A stretch of 64,000 nt of DNA. It comes from Spirodela intermedia. Taxonomy: Eukaryota > Streptophyta > Magnoliopsida > Alismatales > Araceae. The stretch lies in the NCBI GenBank assembly GCA_902729315.2, contig LR746276.1:659169-723168 (forward strand). The letters are read 5' to 3'. The notes beneath the pieces are model-generated. The model was not told the origin of the DNA. It saw only the letters and a list, made by a program, of their open reading frames with translations, and did no database searches. Numbering within the stretch: the first letter of the stretch is position 1; every line of letters starts with the position of its first letter. Positions 22,571 through 35,200 of the stretch are shown here, piece by piece. A program made the position numbers and the translations under genes.

Positions 22571-25500
22571 ATGGCGTCCGAGAGCTTCGACCCCGAGCGG
22601 CCGGATGCGTTGCTCGCCTCTAAGGGCCATGAGAGGGATGTAAGCATTCCTGATTTGGTCTTCAATCTTTCTCAGATTTTAACGGATAATTGTAGCTTTT
22701 TTTTTGTGTGGAATGTGATTTTCAAGTAACGGATCGTAGTGTGATAAGGTTTTCTGCGAATTCAGTTTTGTCGGGTTTGTCAGACGAATTTTTCCCTTGA
22801 TTATTCTTGTAAAATCGATTTACTAGGCTTTGTGTCTTGTTATTACGAGCAATCAATCGTGTAGAATTTATCACATTCTTTTTTCAAATGGTAACGTAGT
22901 TTTGATACGTTCGTGTTCTTCCCTCTTTCGAACTTAACTAGGGATCTAGAGGGGCCGAGATTGATGCAACCAGGGAACCCCTGCTGGATAGGAGCATTTC
23001 CTGCGAGAGCTACTCTGTCAAGGCTGCTGTCCTTCCGTAAGCAGTGAATTTCCTGTTGGAGTTGACATTTTTGTTGCTTGCAGTTGAAATAAACGTAGGG
23101 TTTTACAATTGTAATTCGTCTTCCGTTAGGTTTCTATTCCCAGCTCTCGGAGGACTCCTGTATGGCTATGACATTGGTGCCACATCCGGTGCGACGATTT
23201 CTCTGGAGGTACGTGTCGTGGACTAATTTCTCTTGAATTAGAGTACTGATTGAACTAACTTGTGCGCTCGAAGTTGGTTGGAAGTCACGTTCTCTGGCTT
23301 ATCTGTCATTGTGCGTGATTTTCATTGTGAACAATGATGTACTGGGTGTTGGTCGTCCGCAACAACGCTAAATCAAACTTGTTTTCTCCAATGGAGAACT
23401 ATAGGGTTAGACTCTGGTGACGAGGACAGAGTTCAAGTGAGCTTCTAACCGAAGAGTGTGTTAGTGGACTGAGGTTTGGCCAAGATCGATACAAAAGAGA
23501 CGGGAAAGTTTAATTTTGATGAATAACTGGCATTTAGTTTTTTTATTGTTTTGTTTATGATAGTTAATTTGAAAAATAAGAATGGTGGAGATGAGAACAA
23601 AGTGCAGTTGAGTTTATGAGATAATGAGAATGCATGAGAATGGCATACAAAAACAAGCTAAAAGTGACAATCTGATGATCTGTTGTGAAGATTTAGAATC
23701 AGATCCTTGAAAAATACGATAGACGCAAATATACTTGGGGGATGCACGAAATAATGTCCGCTGGTTGCCAGAATGTGGAAATAACATCTGTTGTAGTGTG
23801 TTCATGCTCAACATAGATTGTACAATATGGGCCTTGGATGTATAATTTGCCTCTGCCGGTTGACATGGGTACGAGAGATCAGAGTGGTTAGTTAACAAAA
23901 AATAAGGTATTGTCTTTTTCTTTTGGTTTACCAACCAAGAATTTTTTCTTTGCAGTCTTCAACTCTAAGTGGAACATCATGGTATGACTTGTCCACAGTT
24001 GAGATTGGGCTCCAGGTTAGTTAACCTGTAGATCCTAGGCTCCTAGCGTCAGATTATCACATCTTTTCATTAAAATTTAGTTTCATCTACTTACTGATTA
24101 CTATACATGGAATTTTCAGGTTAGTGGGTCATTGTATGGTGCGTTGATTGGTTCTTCTCTGGCATTTACTGTTGCTGACTTTTTAGGTTTGTTCATTTCT
24201 TTTTATCTTTAAGTTATCATATTTGCTTTTTTTTTTTAATAGAATATGAAATCACGATCAATATTGCAGGAAGACGAAGGGAATTATTGACTGCCTCCAT
24301 GCTCTATCTTTTCGGGGCGCTGCTGACAGCATTTGCGCCCAATTTTCCTGTGTTGGTGGTCGGACGCTTTATTTTTGGTATTGGAATTGGACTGGTATAT
24401 GATGGCTCGCCATTTCCACTTTTCAATTTTCTGTTCTTCCCTGACCTCTTTATCACTAATAAGAGTACTCGATTATTTTTAATCTTCTGGGATAATTGTT
24501 CTAGCTACGATTCATCTTTTCCTATGCTGGTTTGGTCCTTGACTATATTTGCATTAGTAATCAGTATCTGCCTTGCGATTCTCCATTTGAAAACTTTAAA
24601 ATGGCGTTTTCTTTTCCACGAATGAGTCAATTGATCATTTAACCCTTTTGATAAAACTAAACACAGGCGAGGTCCGAAACAAATTATATGTCACGAGAGC
24701 TCCAAGGGTTCTACACAAGAAGAATTGATTGTCATGTTCTATTTATTATAATATTTCCAAATTTATACACATTCGTAGATGCCATAAGTTTCTGAGGATA
24801 TGAAGCATGTGAGCCTGTCTTAAAACACCAGGGATAGTTATATCTAGCGTCCACAAATCCTGAGCTTTTTGAATTTGTCTGGAATGTTTAAACTATAGAA
24901 CCACGATAGTCGCCTGAATGTGGCTTACCCCTTGCTTCACATGCGTTTTTATGACAGTAGTCCCGAAACTTGCATCGGTTGGTTTTCCTACCAGAGTGTC
25001 GTAATTTTTCTGACTTTAGGACGCTATCTTAGGGACAGATGAACTGATTGCATGATGCATGATGCATGATGCATGATGCATGATCAGGAGGAGCGAAATA
25101 AATAAGCGTCTATAACTCAGGGAAGAAACTTTATCCACCCTATCTCTCCACTTCTCTTCTTCTGTTCTCGTCATTTCCCTTTTGCCTATTTCTGTCTGAA
25201 GCCAACTTCCATCGTTACCTTGTCTCTGCAATTAGTCTCCCACCGTTCAGTTCCAGATTTATCAACCTGCTTGAAACATGATGTGTCCTTGGGTTCAGGT
25301 TCATTTGGTGTTTCAATAAAGTACATAGGGGGGCAGCCTCACCATATCATGAATTTACGAATGCCCCCCCCCCCCCTGCTCCTTTCCTTCCTCCTACCAT
25401 ATCCTCCTTGTATCAAGGCGAAATAGAATCGGCATGAGCTAAATTGCTTCTCGATCTGGCCTGTTGGGGAATTTTCTGACCGAATCAGGCAACAATTTAG

Positions 25501-26864
25501 TTCACATGTATTTTTATTTTCTTTCTCATATATGGAGACAGTACTATGCACGTTTGATCCTCTTTAGACTTTTTTGCTTAATGCATTATGAATTTAATCC
25601 TAGTTTCTTTCATATGATAACATGCAACCTTATATTTCAAATAATCATTAACCATGCACTTTAGTCAAATGATCTTATGAATAAGGTACCTGACAATATA
25701 TTATTATTAAACGGGTAAAATTATGAATTATATGCATTCTTTAATTTCCCCAGGCCATGCATGCTGCTCCAATGTACATCGCCGAGACTTCACCCAGTCA
25801 AATCCGAGGCAGGCTCATCTCTCTGAAGGAGCTTTTCATAGTCTTCGGAATGCTTGTAAGTCCAAGCCTGCATTGTGTTATGGCACTAATAGATCCTTCA
25901 TACGCTTGACGTTTGATCTTGCTCTCCAGTTAGGTTATGTGACCAGCAATATCTACGTGGAGAAGGTTTCTGGATGGCGTTATATGTATGCTTCCAGCGC
26001 CCCAATTGCTTTGATCATGGGCATTGGAATGTGGTGCTTGCCTCCATCCCCTCGCTGGCTTCTTCTCTGTGCCATACAGGGAAAAGGAAATACAGACGGT
26101 GCAAAAGAAAACGCTGTTGGCTGCCTCTGCCGCCTCAGGGGGCGACCTCACGATGCTTCATCTTATGAGGAGATCGACGGGATCTTGGCTGAGCTCTCTT
26201 ACACGGGTGATGAGAAAGAAGCGGGTTTCAGGGAGATCTTCCAAGGAAAATGCTTGAAAGCCTTGATCATTGGTGTAGGATTGGTCTTCTTCCAGCAGGT
26301 AGGGAGCTTTTCTGCGCAATAATTCACAGATTTTACTTGCTATTTTCCAATGGGAGGAGGCTATTATTCCAAAAATATCATCAAATTCTATTTTCGGCAG
26401 ATTTTTGTCTAAGAATTTCATCTGAATTCATCAGGTAACCGGGCAGCCAAGCGTCCTATATTATGCAGCCACTATCCTTAAGGTAAGGAGTTGTGTTGAA
26501 GACTGGAAGGCATCTGTTCTTCACCATCGTTCTAACTGATCCGATTTTGTTGGCAGAGCGCAGGGTTTTCCGCCGCATCTGATGCCACCCGTGTCTCAAT
26601 TCTTCTGGGCTTATTAAAGGTTGGCAAGATTATTGAAGATTTTTTTTTTTAATCTCATATTATCTGATTTCTTAGTAACCAAGAAATTTCTGCCTATTAT
26701 ATATTGGTATTAAAAAAAAAGTCAACGATTGATCCAAATATCTTGCATCCTTCGCAGTTGATCATGACAGGAGTCGCTGTTCTTCTGGTTGACCGGCTTG
26801 GCCGAAGGCCTCTGCTGCTCGGAGGCGTCTCTGGTATTGTAAGTGTCCCACTTAAACCAATTTC

Positions 26865-26923
<59 letters not shown>

Positions 26924-27803
26924 TCTCGAGAGAGAGAGAGAGTATTGTGATGGATGAACTCTGGCTCAAGTCCTTTGTCTTAAATTCTCCTGCAGGCGGT
27001 ATCGCTGTTCCTGCTGTCCTCATACTACGTGGTTCTCAATAATGTACCTATTGTAGCCGTTATCGCCCTGCTGTTATACGTCGGCTGTTACCAGGTACGC
27101 AAGTTTCCTTCCTGCACTTTCTACTGTGTGTGTGGTGGGGGAGGAAGGGGACAACGGGCTTTGGGCCGGATCTCTTCTGAGCCCGGGCCAAAATAATATG
27201 AAAACGCTAGTTAGAAAAAAATGTATTATTTAATTATTAAACCATAAGTTATGGGCCTGCAGCTATCTTTCGGGCCCATCGGCTGGCTGATGATCTCGGA
27301 GGTATTCCCTCTGCGCTTGAGAGGGCGTGGACTGAGCATTGCTGTCCTGGTCAACTTCGCCTCAAATGCCCTGGTCACTTTTGCATTTTCACCCCTGGAG
27401 GTATTCTTTCTTTCCCCATTTTATTTCTTCCTTTTTTTTATAATACCAAAAAATCGTGCTTGAGTGGAGCACAGCGGGCCATGCATCTGGGCCCTAAAGT
27501 GGGTTCAGGCCCGAACTCACACGAAGCACAGATAGAGAGAGAGGAGAGAAACTGGTTTTCTAGCTCTGGGCCGAAAGTCTGGGCCTCTTTATATTTTCCA
27601 AGCCCATAAAAAAACGGGCCGGGCCCAGATCCTAGGGTGATGACACTGAGCGGCCCGATTTGTGGCTACAGGATTTGGTGGGGACCGCAGCTTTGTTCGG
27701 GGGCTTCGGGGTGATTGCTGTTCTCTCTCTGGTCTTCATCTTCTTCGTCGTCCCGGAGACCAGAGGGCTCACTCTAGAGGAGATCGAGGCCAAGATACTG
27801 TAG
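22571..27803 (+). CDS. MFS sugar transporter, VGT / D-xylose-proton symporter-like
   Basis: Sugar-proton symporter-type major-facilitator protein of the plant vacuolar glucose transporter/xylose symporter-like group. It is expected in the tonoplast or a related membrane. Fourteen exons (22571-22639, 22942-23036, 23130-23208, 23956-24015, 24120-24186, 24270-24394, 25754-25855, 25930-26298, 26435-26482, 26557-26619, 26758-26838, 26996-27094, 27263-27400, 27672-27803) join in frame to 508 residues. It closely resembles my memory of Arabidopsis At5g17010 (~503 aa). Visible motifs: 'FPALGGLLYGYDIGATSG', 'FLGRRREL', 'GRFIFGIGIG', 'APMYIAETSPSQIRG', 'PPSPRWLL', 'FFQQVTGQPSVLYYA', 'DRLGRRPLLLGG', 'SFGPIGWLMISEVFPL' and 'VPETRGLTLEEIEAK'. 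Twelve membrane helices are expected. The N terminus is short, without a plastid transit peptide, and has an acidic dileucine-like EPLLD. All introns are GT-AG. Intron 6 is the longest (1.36 kb). Confidence 0.95.
25049..25084. repeat. (TGCATGA)5 minisatellite in sugar-transporter intron 6
   Basis: Five back-to-back copies of a heptamer containing CATG/ATGCAT lie in the intron between exons 6 and 7. The unit includes the CATGCA core of plant RY elements; a regulatory role is speculative. Confidence 0.9.
26872..26918. repeat. (CT)n microsatellite in sugar-transporter intron 11
   Basis: A CT run lies about 33 bases downstream of the donor at 26839. It is followed by a short inverse GA run at 26929-26941, which could pair with it as a hairpin in the RNA. 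Confidence 0.95.
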
Positions 27804-27899
27804 CTTCCTCCCCCCCTTCAACCACTTGAGCCCTTTCTGGTATTAATTTTATCAACAATAAGCACTTGACAAGTGTCCTAATTAGTTACATTATTTTAA

Positions 27900-28265
27900 T
27901 TTAATATTTACATACTTATAATAATAATAATAATATTTTAAAAATACTCACCCGTACGATATTTACTAAATTATTCTCTCGTATGAGTGAGAAAGCTTTG
28001 GCAGCGAAGAATTTGTCTATACACCTGTATATTTATTTTAATAATAATAATTACATGACATTAATTAAATTACATGCGATGTACGAGTCTTTTCCGATAT
28101 TTAGATTAATATTTAAATACTGATTATAATTATTTATTCATTTTTTTCAAATATTAAAGCGTACGATATTTGCTAAATTCTTCTCTCTTATGAGTGAGAA
28201 AGCTTTGGCAGCGAGGAATCTGTCTACACAAATTGGATATTTATTTTTAATAATAATAATGAATG
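27900..28265 (+). repeat. Two-copy ~207-bp tandem duplication between genes
   Basis: Sequence around 'gtacgatattt(a/g)ctaaatt', 'atgagtgagaaagctttggcagcga' and 'tatttatttt(t)aataataataat' occurs twice, near 27954-28050 and 28161-28255. The spacing is about 207 bases. It lies downstream of the sugar-transporter stop codon, with no coding content. Confidence 0.85.
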
Positions 28266-28566
28266 CATGGTTCTTTTATAAAGACGGAGAGAATACTATT
28301 ATAGTTTGAGCGGAAGTGAGAGTCCATTGGAGGGCCCATATATCTTTTAATGGGCTGTTAGAAATATTACTCTTATTGGGTCGATGCCCATAATATGGGC
28401 CCAATTAAAGCTTTGTTCCTTATTGGGCTTATAGGTAGAGCGAAACCCCGGAGAGGCCACCCACTGGAGACAGCTGATTAAAAGAGGCGCAGGCCACGTT
28501 GATGGGGAGTTAGGGTTTTTGGAGCAGGTAGGAAGAGGAAGCGTGGGTAGAGAGAGGGCAGAGACG
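28266..28566. promoter_or_regulatory. Upstream region/5' UTR of the small basic-protein gene
   Basis: About 300 bases, becoming GA-rich close to the ATG at 28567. It contains TTAGGGTTTTTGGAG at 28511-28525, a telo-box-like element (AGGGTTT) common in promoters of ribosome-biogenesis and translation genes. That would fit the basic protein downstream. The element is seen; the regulatory role is inferred. Confidence 0.5.
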
Positions 28567-31040
28567 ATGACGAAGTACAATGTGGTGACGAAGGCGAAGA
28601 GGGCGGAGATCCAAGAGCGGAAGCGTGCTATCCGCGGTGAGCCCGGGACGGGGAAGCTGAAGCAGAAGCAGGACAACTACATTCCAGTCTCTGGCAAGCG
28701 CAAGCGCAAGCTGGTCAATAAATGGCGCAGGGTCCGCTCTCTCTCTCACTCGATCTCGATATTCCTCTCTCTTCAAGATTTAGAGTACGATACGCGTTGA
28801 ATACTGGTGCTATTTTCTGATTTATTGGTTCTTCCTATATTCTTCCGAAATTTTCCCAGGACCAGAAGGAGGCTCTACAGAAGGGCTTGATAAGTATGGA
28901 AGACGTAGAGATGGCAGTAGCCCAAGGTAGTTTTTCTATCTCATTTTCATTAAAGTTATCGTGGATGCTTGTTCTTGATCCCCCTGCCGCTTTTTATCTA
29001 CTTGAAACCTCTATTGTCCGAATTTATATTGATTTATCTAACCTTCTTCAAGAATCTTCAATTTTATTGATCGCGTTAAGTCGAAGGGTTTTTAATGTTA
29101 TAACCTCTAAACCAAAGAAAATCTGAAGGGTTTCTATATTGTATAAAGGGGTTTAGGCTTATGAAGGATCTGTTGGAGATAAATCAAGATGCAGTTTACT
29201 TCGACCTCAGGAGGAGAAAACGAACATAGGATAGTGTGTGACGCGGCCATTTTTCTAGATTTTTTTTTCATTGGTACATTACATGTATTATACTCGTTAG
29301 CATTTTCCCCCCTCCTTTTCTTATTACACTTAAGATAAAAAGGATATTTTTTCATTTTTTATTGCATCCGACGATCTCAGCCTAATAGACTTCTTATCGA
29401 CAATCTTTTGATGCAGTTCACTAGCTTCTAGCTTCTAGCTTCTTAAAGCATGTATACTAGTGGATTGACCGCATATTATACTCTCGCACATATATTTTTC
29501 CTATGTTATCAGTAGGAAAATTTGCGAAGGGATCAAGATGAAAGCATGCCTTGATCACTTGATTCTTTGCTGATTCTTTCGCAGTGTCTTTTTTTTTCTT
29601 TTTTGGCCACCGTCCACGCCTTCATTCCAAGTTTGCTAATGACATTCTCCATAGGCAGCAGCGAGAGAGATACAATGGCCGGTATAGTGAGTGAGAGAGT
29701 GAGCGGAGAGAGAAAGAGACAGTGACATGGGATAGACAGTGAAGAGGAAAATCCTGGAAAGGGTCATGGAGCGAGGTGAAGGGGGACAAAGGAGAGAGAG
29801 CAGGACATTGTAAGAGAAAAATGATGAGATAAAGCGGGCAGAGATATTAAACACTAGTAATAGATTCTGAGAGGAGAATGATGGTCTGTGATTTACTCCT
29901 TTTCCTGCACTTCTCAGTCAGCTCAATCAAGCATACGCTTCACGTGACTCTCTTGAACAATTGTTCTTTAAAGAAAATGCTTATGCTCTTATCTCTGATG
30001 TCCAGGGACTTCTAAAAATACCAGCTCCAAACCCCAAATGAAGTTTCCGCTGAGGAAAGGGGCCAAGCTGAGGATTAAGAACTCAAAGAGTAAAGGTATG
30101 CACTTCATCTCTCACCAAGAGCTCTCTCTCTATTAATGGGTAAACCAGAGAAATTCCTTCTCATCAACCAGTTTTTTGGTGTAGTAGTCCCCAATGCTTG
30201 ACTTTTATTGTCATCCAGCCTGCTAGCCGATAGTGTTCTCTGGGTCCAGGCTGAACCTGCTTCTCTGGGTCTTGCTGGGGTCCAGTCAAAGACCCAGCCC
30301 ACTGACACCCCTCAGACCCGTCTGATATCATTCACTGGGGAATTCTTCTTCCTGGTGATGAGAATCTTCATTTTATTATCATTTCACGTGCATTATTAGC
30401 TTACAAACTTGTGGTCTCTGTTTCCTCTGGCATCATCGACGGAGTATTCTGTTTCTTAATTATAATCTTCTTTATATGATCATCTGACGTCTGATTGTTT
30501 ATTAGCTTGCAAGCTGGTGAAGGTCTTTGAAACTACTCCCTCTTCTTATCCCTCTAATACCATCTACTGGGTATTCTATTTTATGGTTTTTATCTTCTAT
30601 TTATGATCTAACATCTGATTGTTTACCCATTCTTCAGGGCAAAGACCTCTGATTCTCGCTAATACCATCCACCATGGTATTCTTCCTTTTTATAATCGTA
30701 ATCTTCGATTTAGTACCTTTCAAGCCCATGAAGATCGTTGACTTTTCTCTCTCTTGTAACCCTTCAACATCGTCCGCTGGGGATTATTTTGTGATAGTTA
30801 GAATACATGTTTTATGGTCATTTAGCGTCTGATTATTTTATAACATTATCTGCTGTGTATATTCCTTTTTGTAGTAATCTCTTTTTTATGATCTCCTAAC
30901 GTTTGATCATTAACTTGCTAATTAAGACTCTCTCTCTCTCTCTCTCTCTCTCTACCTCTGTCTATCCTTCAGGTAAGCGCAGGAAAGGGCACAGTAAGGC
31001 AGCTGCGACGGAGACCCTTGCTGAAGCCATGCAGGAATGA
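28567..31040 (+). CDS. Small Lys/Arg-rich conserved protein, C11orf98-like
   Basis: Four exons, 28567-28731, 28860-28926, 30006-30095 and 30973-31040, join in frame to 129 residues. The protein is strongly basic. It begins MTKYNVVTKAKRAEIQERKR, contains 'SGKRKRKLVNKWRRDQKE' and 'LISMEDVEMAVAQ', and ends with further Lys/Arg clusters ('LRKGAKLRIKNSKSKGKRRK') and 'ETLAEAMQE'. The SGK(R/K)(K/R)RKL core resembles human C11orf98 and its plant counterparts as I recall them. Composition and a telo-box-like upstream element suggest a nucleolar or ribosome-assembly role, but no function is established here. The exon 1 donor is taken as CAGG|GTCCGC, a weak GT donor that keeps the frame and the conserved 'WRRDQKE'. 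A CT tract (30929-30953) lies just before the last acceptor. Confidence 0.8.
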
Positions 31041-32299
31041 GGACAGATCTTCCTGCGGACATGGAGCAAGTGTTTCTCTCCACGTTTGCTCGGGATTTCT
31101 AGGGTGGTAATGTCATTGTGTAATTCTGTCTTAACCACAGTGTCTATGTAAAATTTCAATCATTTGCAACCTTTGGCCACGTGTCATAGTTAAGATCTTG
31201 CCACGTTCACCGGACCCTGGTTGTGTGCCCAGATGGGCCACCCGCCTCCCACGGTGTCCGACCTCGCTCGTGGGCCACACCAGCTCCCCCGGGGTTAGTG
31301 AATGTCTTCTGATGGCCCACTATGTTAGCGGGCCCAGACTAGTCCATTGGGCGGTATTGTGGGCCGTCTTTTTACACCAGCTGCTCCGTCGGTCACCGGC
31401 CATGGGACTTGTCACTAAAATCTCTGACAAATTTTAACTACAAGGAGGGGCACGTACGCATATAAACATCTAATGATGATGCACGACAATATGATCTAAA
31501 CGAGCGTGTCGTAATGATAAAACCCATGCCGACACAATGAATCCCAGTGGCTTTTCCGTAAATCTTAAGAAATGTTGTGGCAAATGGAAAGGGCGGGCAG
31601 AATCGAAGTGGAAAAGCCAAAAAAGGTGCTGAGTCATCATTTAAAGAGCGAAGTACCTTTTTGTTCAACTGTCCCTCGGGATAATTTTGAATGCGCAGAG
31701 TGATGTTTCCTCGTATTTCGAGCTCCAATGAGAAGCGGACACGTCGAGACTGCCGCCTTCGCTAAGCGACACCAGAACGATCTCTTGCGTAACGCTTCAT
31801 CCTCGGGATGAGAGCATCCCCCCCCCCAGCTCCCCCGCAGAAGGTGGCCGCAGAAAGCGGTCTACGCGCTGTCAGAGATTCCCCGCAGAACCCCGCGGTC
31901 ATATCACCACCCCACCTCTCTCTTGCTCTCTCTCTCTCCCCCCATAGACTCTCTCACTCTGAGCTCTACCATCTTTCCTCTCTTGCTCTCTCTCTCTCTC
32001 TCTCTACAGTCTACGCTCTCTCTCTCTCTCTCTCCCTGCGCTCTAAGTTGTTTCCACCTAACTCGACATACCTGGACTCTCTTGCTCTCTATCTCTCTCG
32101 GCATATTCTCTTTCATTCTCTCTTTCTACAGCGGGAATTTATACGAGTCCCGGCTGTTTGTTTGCGTCTTGACGCCACCGCAAACTCCCATCCCGATTTC
32201 CTTCTATAGCTGATTCCTTTCTCCTGCCGGCATTCTCTCCCCCCACCCCGGCAATCCCCACTTCCAGAGAGCTGCAAAGGTCCTCCTGCTGGCCCTTCC
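31041..32299. other. Intergenic region and OSCA 5' leader
   Basis: No gene is seen in the first ~700 bases. A CACGTG element lies near 31177. From about 31910 to 32130 the plus strand is dominated by CTCTCT blocks interrupted by short unique sequence, probably the 5' UTR or core promoter of the OSCA gene, whose ATG is at 32300. Confidence 0.55.
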
Positions 32300-35200
32300 A
32301 TGGCGACAGTGGGTGACATTGCGGTCTCCGCCTTCGTGAACGTTCTTCTCTGGTTTATCTTCCTCGCGGCATTCGCGTTCATGAGGATCCAGCCGGTGAA
32401 CGACAGGGTGTACTTCCCCAAGTTGTATCTTAGCGCGGGACGGAGGAACCCGAGGTCGGGGGAGACCAATTGGGTGTGGAAGCACTTTAGCCTCAACGTC
32501 TGGTCATGGATACGCGCTTTCCTCGGGTGGATGCCGGAGGCGCTGAGGACGAGCCAGGCTAATGTCATCCGGGACGCCGGGCTCGACTCCGCCGTCTACC
32601 TCCGGATCTACATTCTCGGGTAGTGAAGATCACTCCCACTGAATTCAGCATTTATGTTCTTTATTATTTGAGGTTTTGTTAATGAAGTTCCCTTCACTGG
32701 TTTTTTTCCGTTGATTAAGACGTTCATTTTTGTTTGTCTTTGTCGTGCAAGTTACTGCAGGGTTTGTGTCAGATAGTTACCGAGCTCATTTTGTAAGCAT
32801 CTAGATTTCATTTGGTTCTACCTTCCAACAAATCTCTCTTTTACATTTATTCTTTTCAGAAAACTCGAAATGCGAGCAATTAGTACGCAAAAATATTTGT
32901 TCATTGTATTATTATTCAGAAGGATGAACTTTTCTTCCACTGTAAAATTGTAAAATGCTACTGCATCGTCATTCTCAGATGTATATAACTGGGCCACCCT
33001 CCACGTCCAGGGAGGTGGGGGAGAAGAATGAATTCTTATATGAAGTAGAAATGCGGGGCAATGCCTGCCGCTTCAGGGTTTTGTTAATGAAAAAAGAAAA
33101 TTAATGAGCTGACAGCTAAGTGTTGCTGTGGTTTTTGCTTTTGTCTTACCCTGTCACTTGTGGGAATGCTCCTGTTCCAAAAAATCAGAATTTAAGTTGA
33201 AAATCATGGATTTCTGTCCTCGTTCGTATGCTAACGTCCTACACAGCATCACCATATACTAACAGGGTACTTATTGCGGATAAGATTTTGCGCTTTCACC
33301 TCTCTTTGTATCATTATGTGCTTTCTGGGAGGCATAATGATTTTTGAGGACGAGCAATGTTCTCTTTATAGCTTTTATGCACATCTTTAATTAGCTTCTC
33401 CATAATGTACTGTTATAAATTTTTGGTTCACAATGAGGGCTCTATTGCTCAAACTGCTTCAGGCACTGAAATCTATTTTGTTAACAGATTCAAGATTTTT
33501 GTACCAATAACACTCCTAGCACTCTTGGTTCTTATTCCAGTGAACGCATCTGGTGGAACATTATTTAATATGACAAGCAAGATCGTTTCAAGTGACATTG
33601 ATAAACTTTCTATTTCAAATGTTGGTGAAGGATCTCAACGGTTAGTCTTAAAATTCATTCATTATTTGCTAAGCGGAGCCTGTTTATTTTTCTGTTCGAG
33701 ATATGCTTTCTTTACGTAATGTATAAAATTTTGAAAAACATCATCCTTGAACACCTAAAAAAAAAAACAGAATTTAAATGACTCGCATCAATCTAAAATT
33801 TTGCGTAGCCTCTACAGTAGTCGTGGTTTGACGCAAATGATCCTCAAACCCTGAAAGGGAGAATATTTCCAGACAAAGGCGTTTTTCTTGTCTGAGGACT
33901 CTTTTGCGGATCATTTGTCCCCATCATAGAATCCACTCGCGTAGCCGTAATGCATTATCTTTGTTGTTGCATTGCCACTTTTCTCGTTTATGCAACGTGA
34001 CCTTATATTTAAATTTTGTGGTTGACTAATTGGTTATTCGTTGGTTGCTACAAAGTTACCATTTTCTTATCCATCTCATTCTGCCTGGTAAGTAATGATT
34101 TATTCTAAATATGCCAGACAATATATCCATAAATTCTTACGATTTTGTTCATGTCTCTTGATCAGTGCTGTATATCTCCCGTTCAGATCTATATAGCATT
34201 CTAACAAGACATTTTTCCAATTTCAGGCTTTGGGTTCATATATTTATGACGTACTTGTTCACAATCTGGGCTTGCTATGTGCTGTACATGGAGTACGGAA
34301 ATATAGCATTTATGAGATTACATTTCTTATCCTCTCAACGTAGAAGCGTTGACCAGTTTACGGTATGCGTTGGATAAAAGAATAAAATATTCTGTATATC
34401 CTTTTTAAAGAAAAAGGGGATGCCTATGCACCTCTAATCCTCCCAAGTAACACCTGCACTACCTGAATTATAACATATACATCGCTTGAATTGTGATGAT
34501 CTTTTTTCTTTTCTTCCGACAGTGATAAGAAGCTAGTGCTAAATTTTGACCGGATTTATCTTAGGTTTATAAATGTTGGCCCATCCACACCCCTAATGAC
34601 TGGAGCCACTTCCATCGCATACTGTGAACTATACTATTTCTATATGTATGATCTGCAAAGTTCCAGAGATAATCTTTTTTTCCTCACTGAATTTACGTCC
34701 TTTCTTCCGCATTTTCTTTTATCCTTGTTAGATTTTCGTGGAAGTTTTTTTAAACTATTTAAACTCTGTAATAAGATGCAAAATCATTTATCAACTTTCA
34801 ACCCGTAATATAACCGAATGGATGGGACTGCAGAGGCAAATTCCCAAGTTCTTATTGTCACTTGCCTGTATTTTTTTCACAATCGAGAAAAAAAACATGG
34901 AATTAGAGAAAAACCTGCTTTTAAAATATTTCTATTACTAAGATATCTGTCTACTTAGATTCTGAAATAAAATATTTTCTGGGGATAAAATTAGTCAAAA
35001 TTCCACAGATATAGGCAGAGACTGGAAAATGGGTTCGGAGGAGTATCAAGCATGTTATTCTTCATTAATTAAAATTTTGAACTAAATTTACCGACCTTGG
35101 ATCAGCTAGTCTCTGGGTACCATAGACCCAAAATTGTTTTTTTTCTTGTCTACATTTTATAAAGAAAACAGTTGAAAGGTTCCGACAATCATGTCTTGAA

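Noticed and set aside
32113-32568. 151-residue minus-strand ORF opposite OSCA exon 1
   Set aside because: Antisense shadow of a GC-rich coding exon. The plus-strand frame matches OSCA1 and splices onward.
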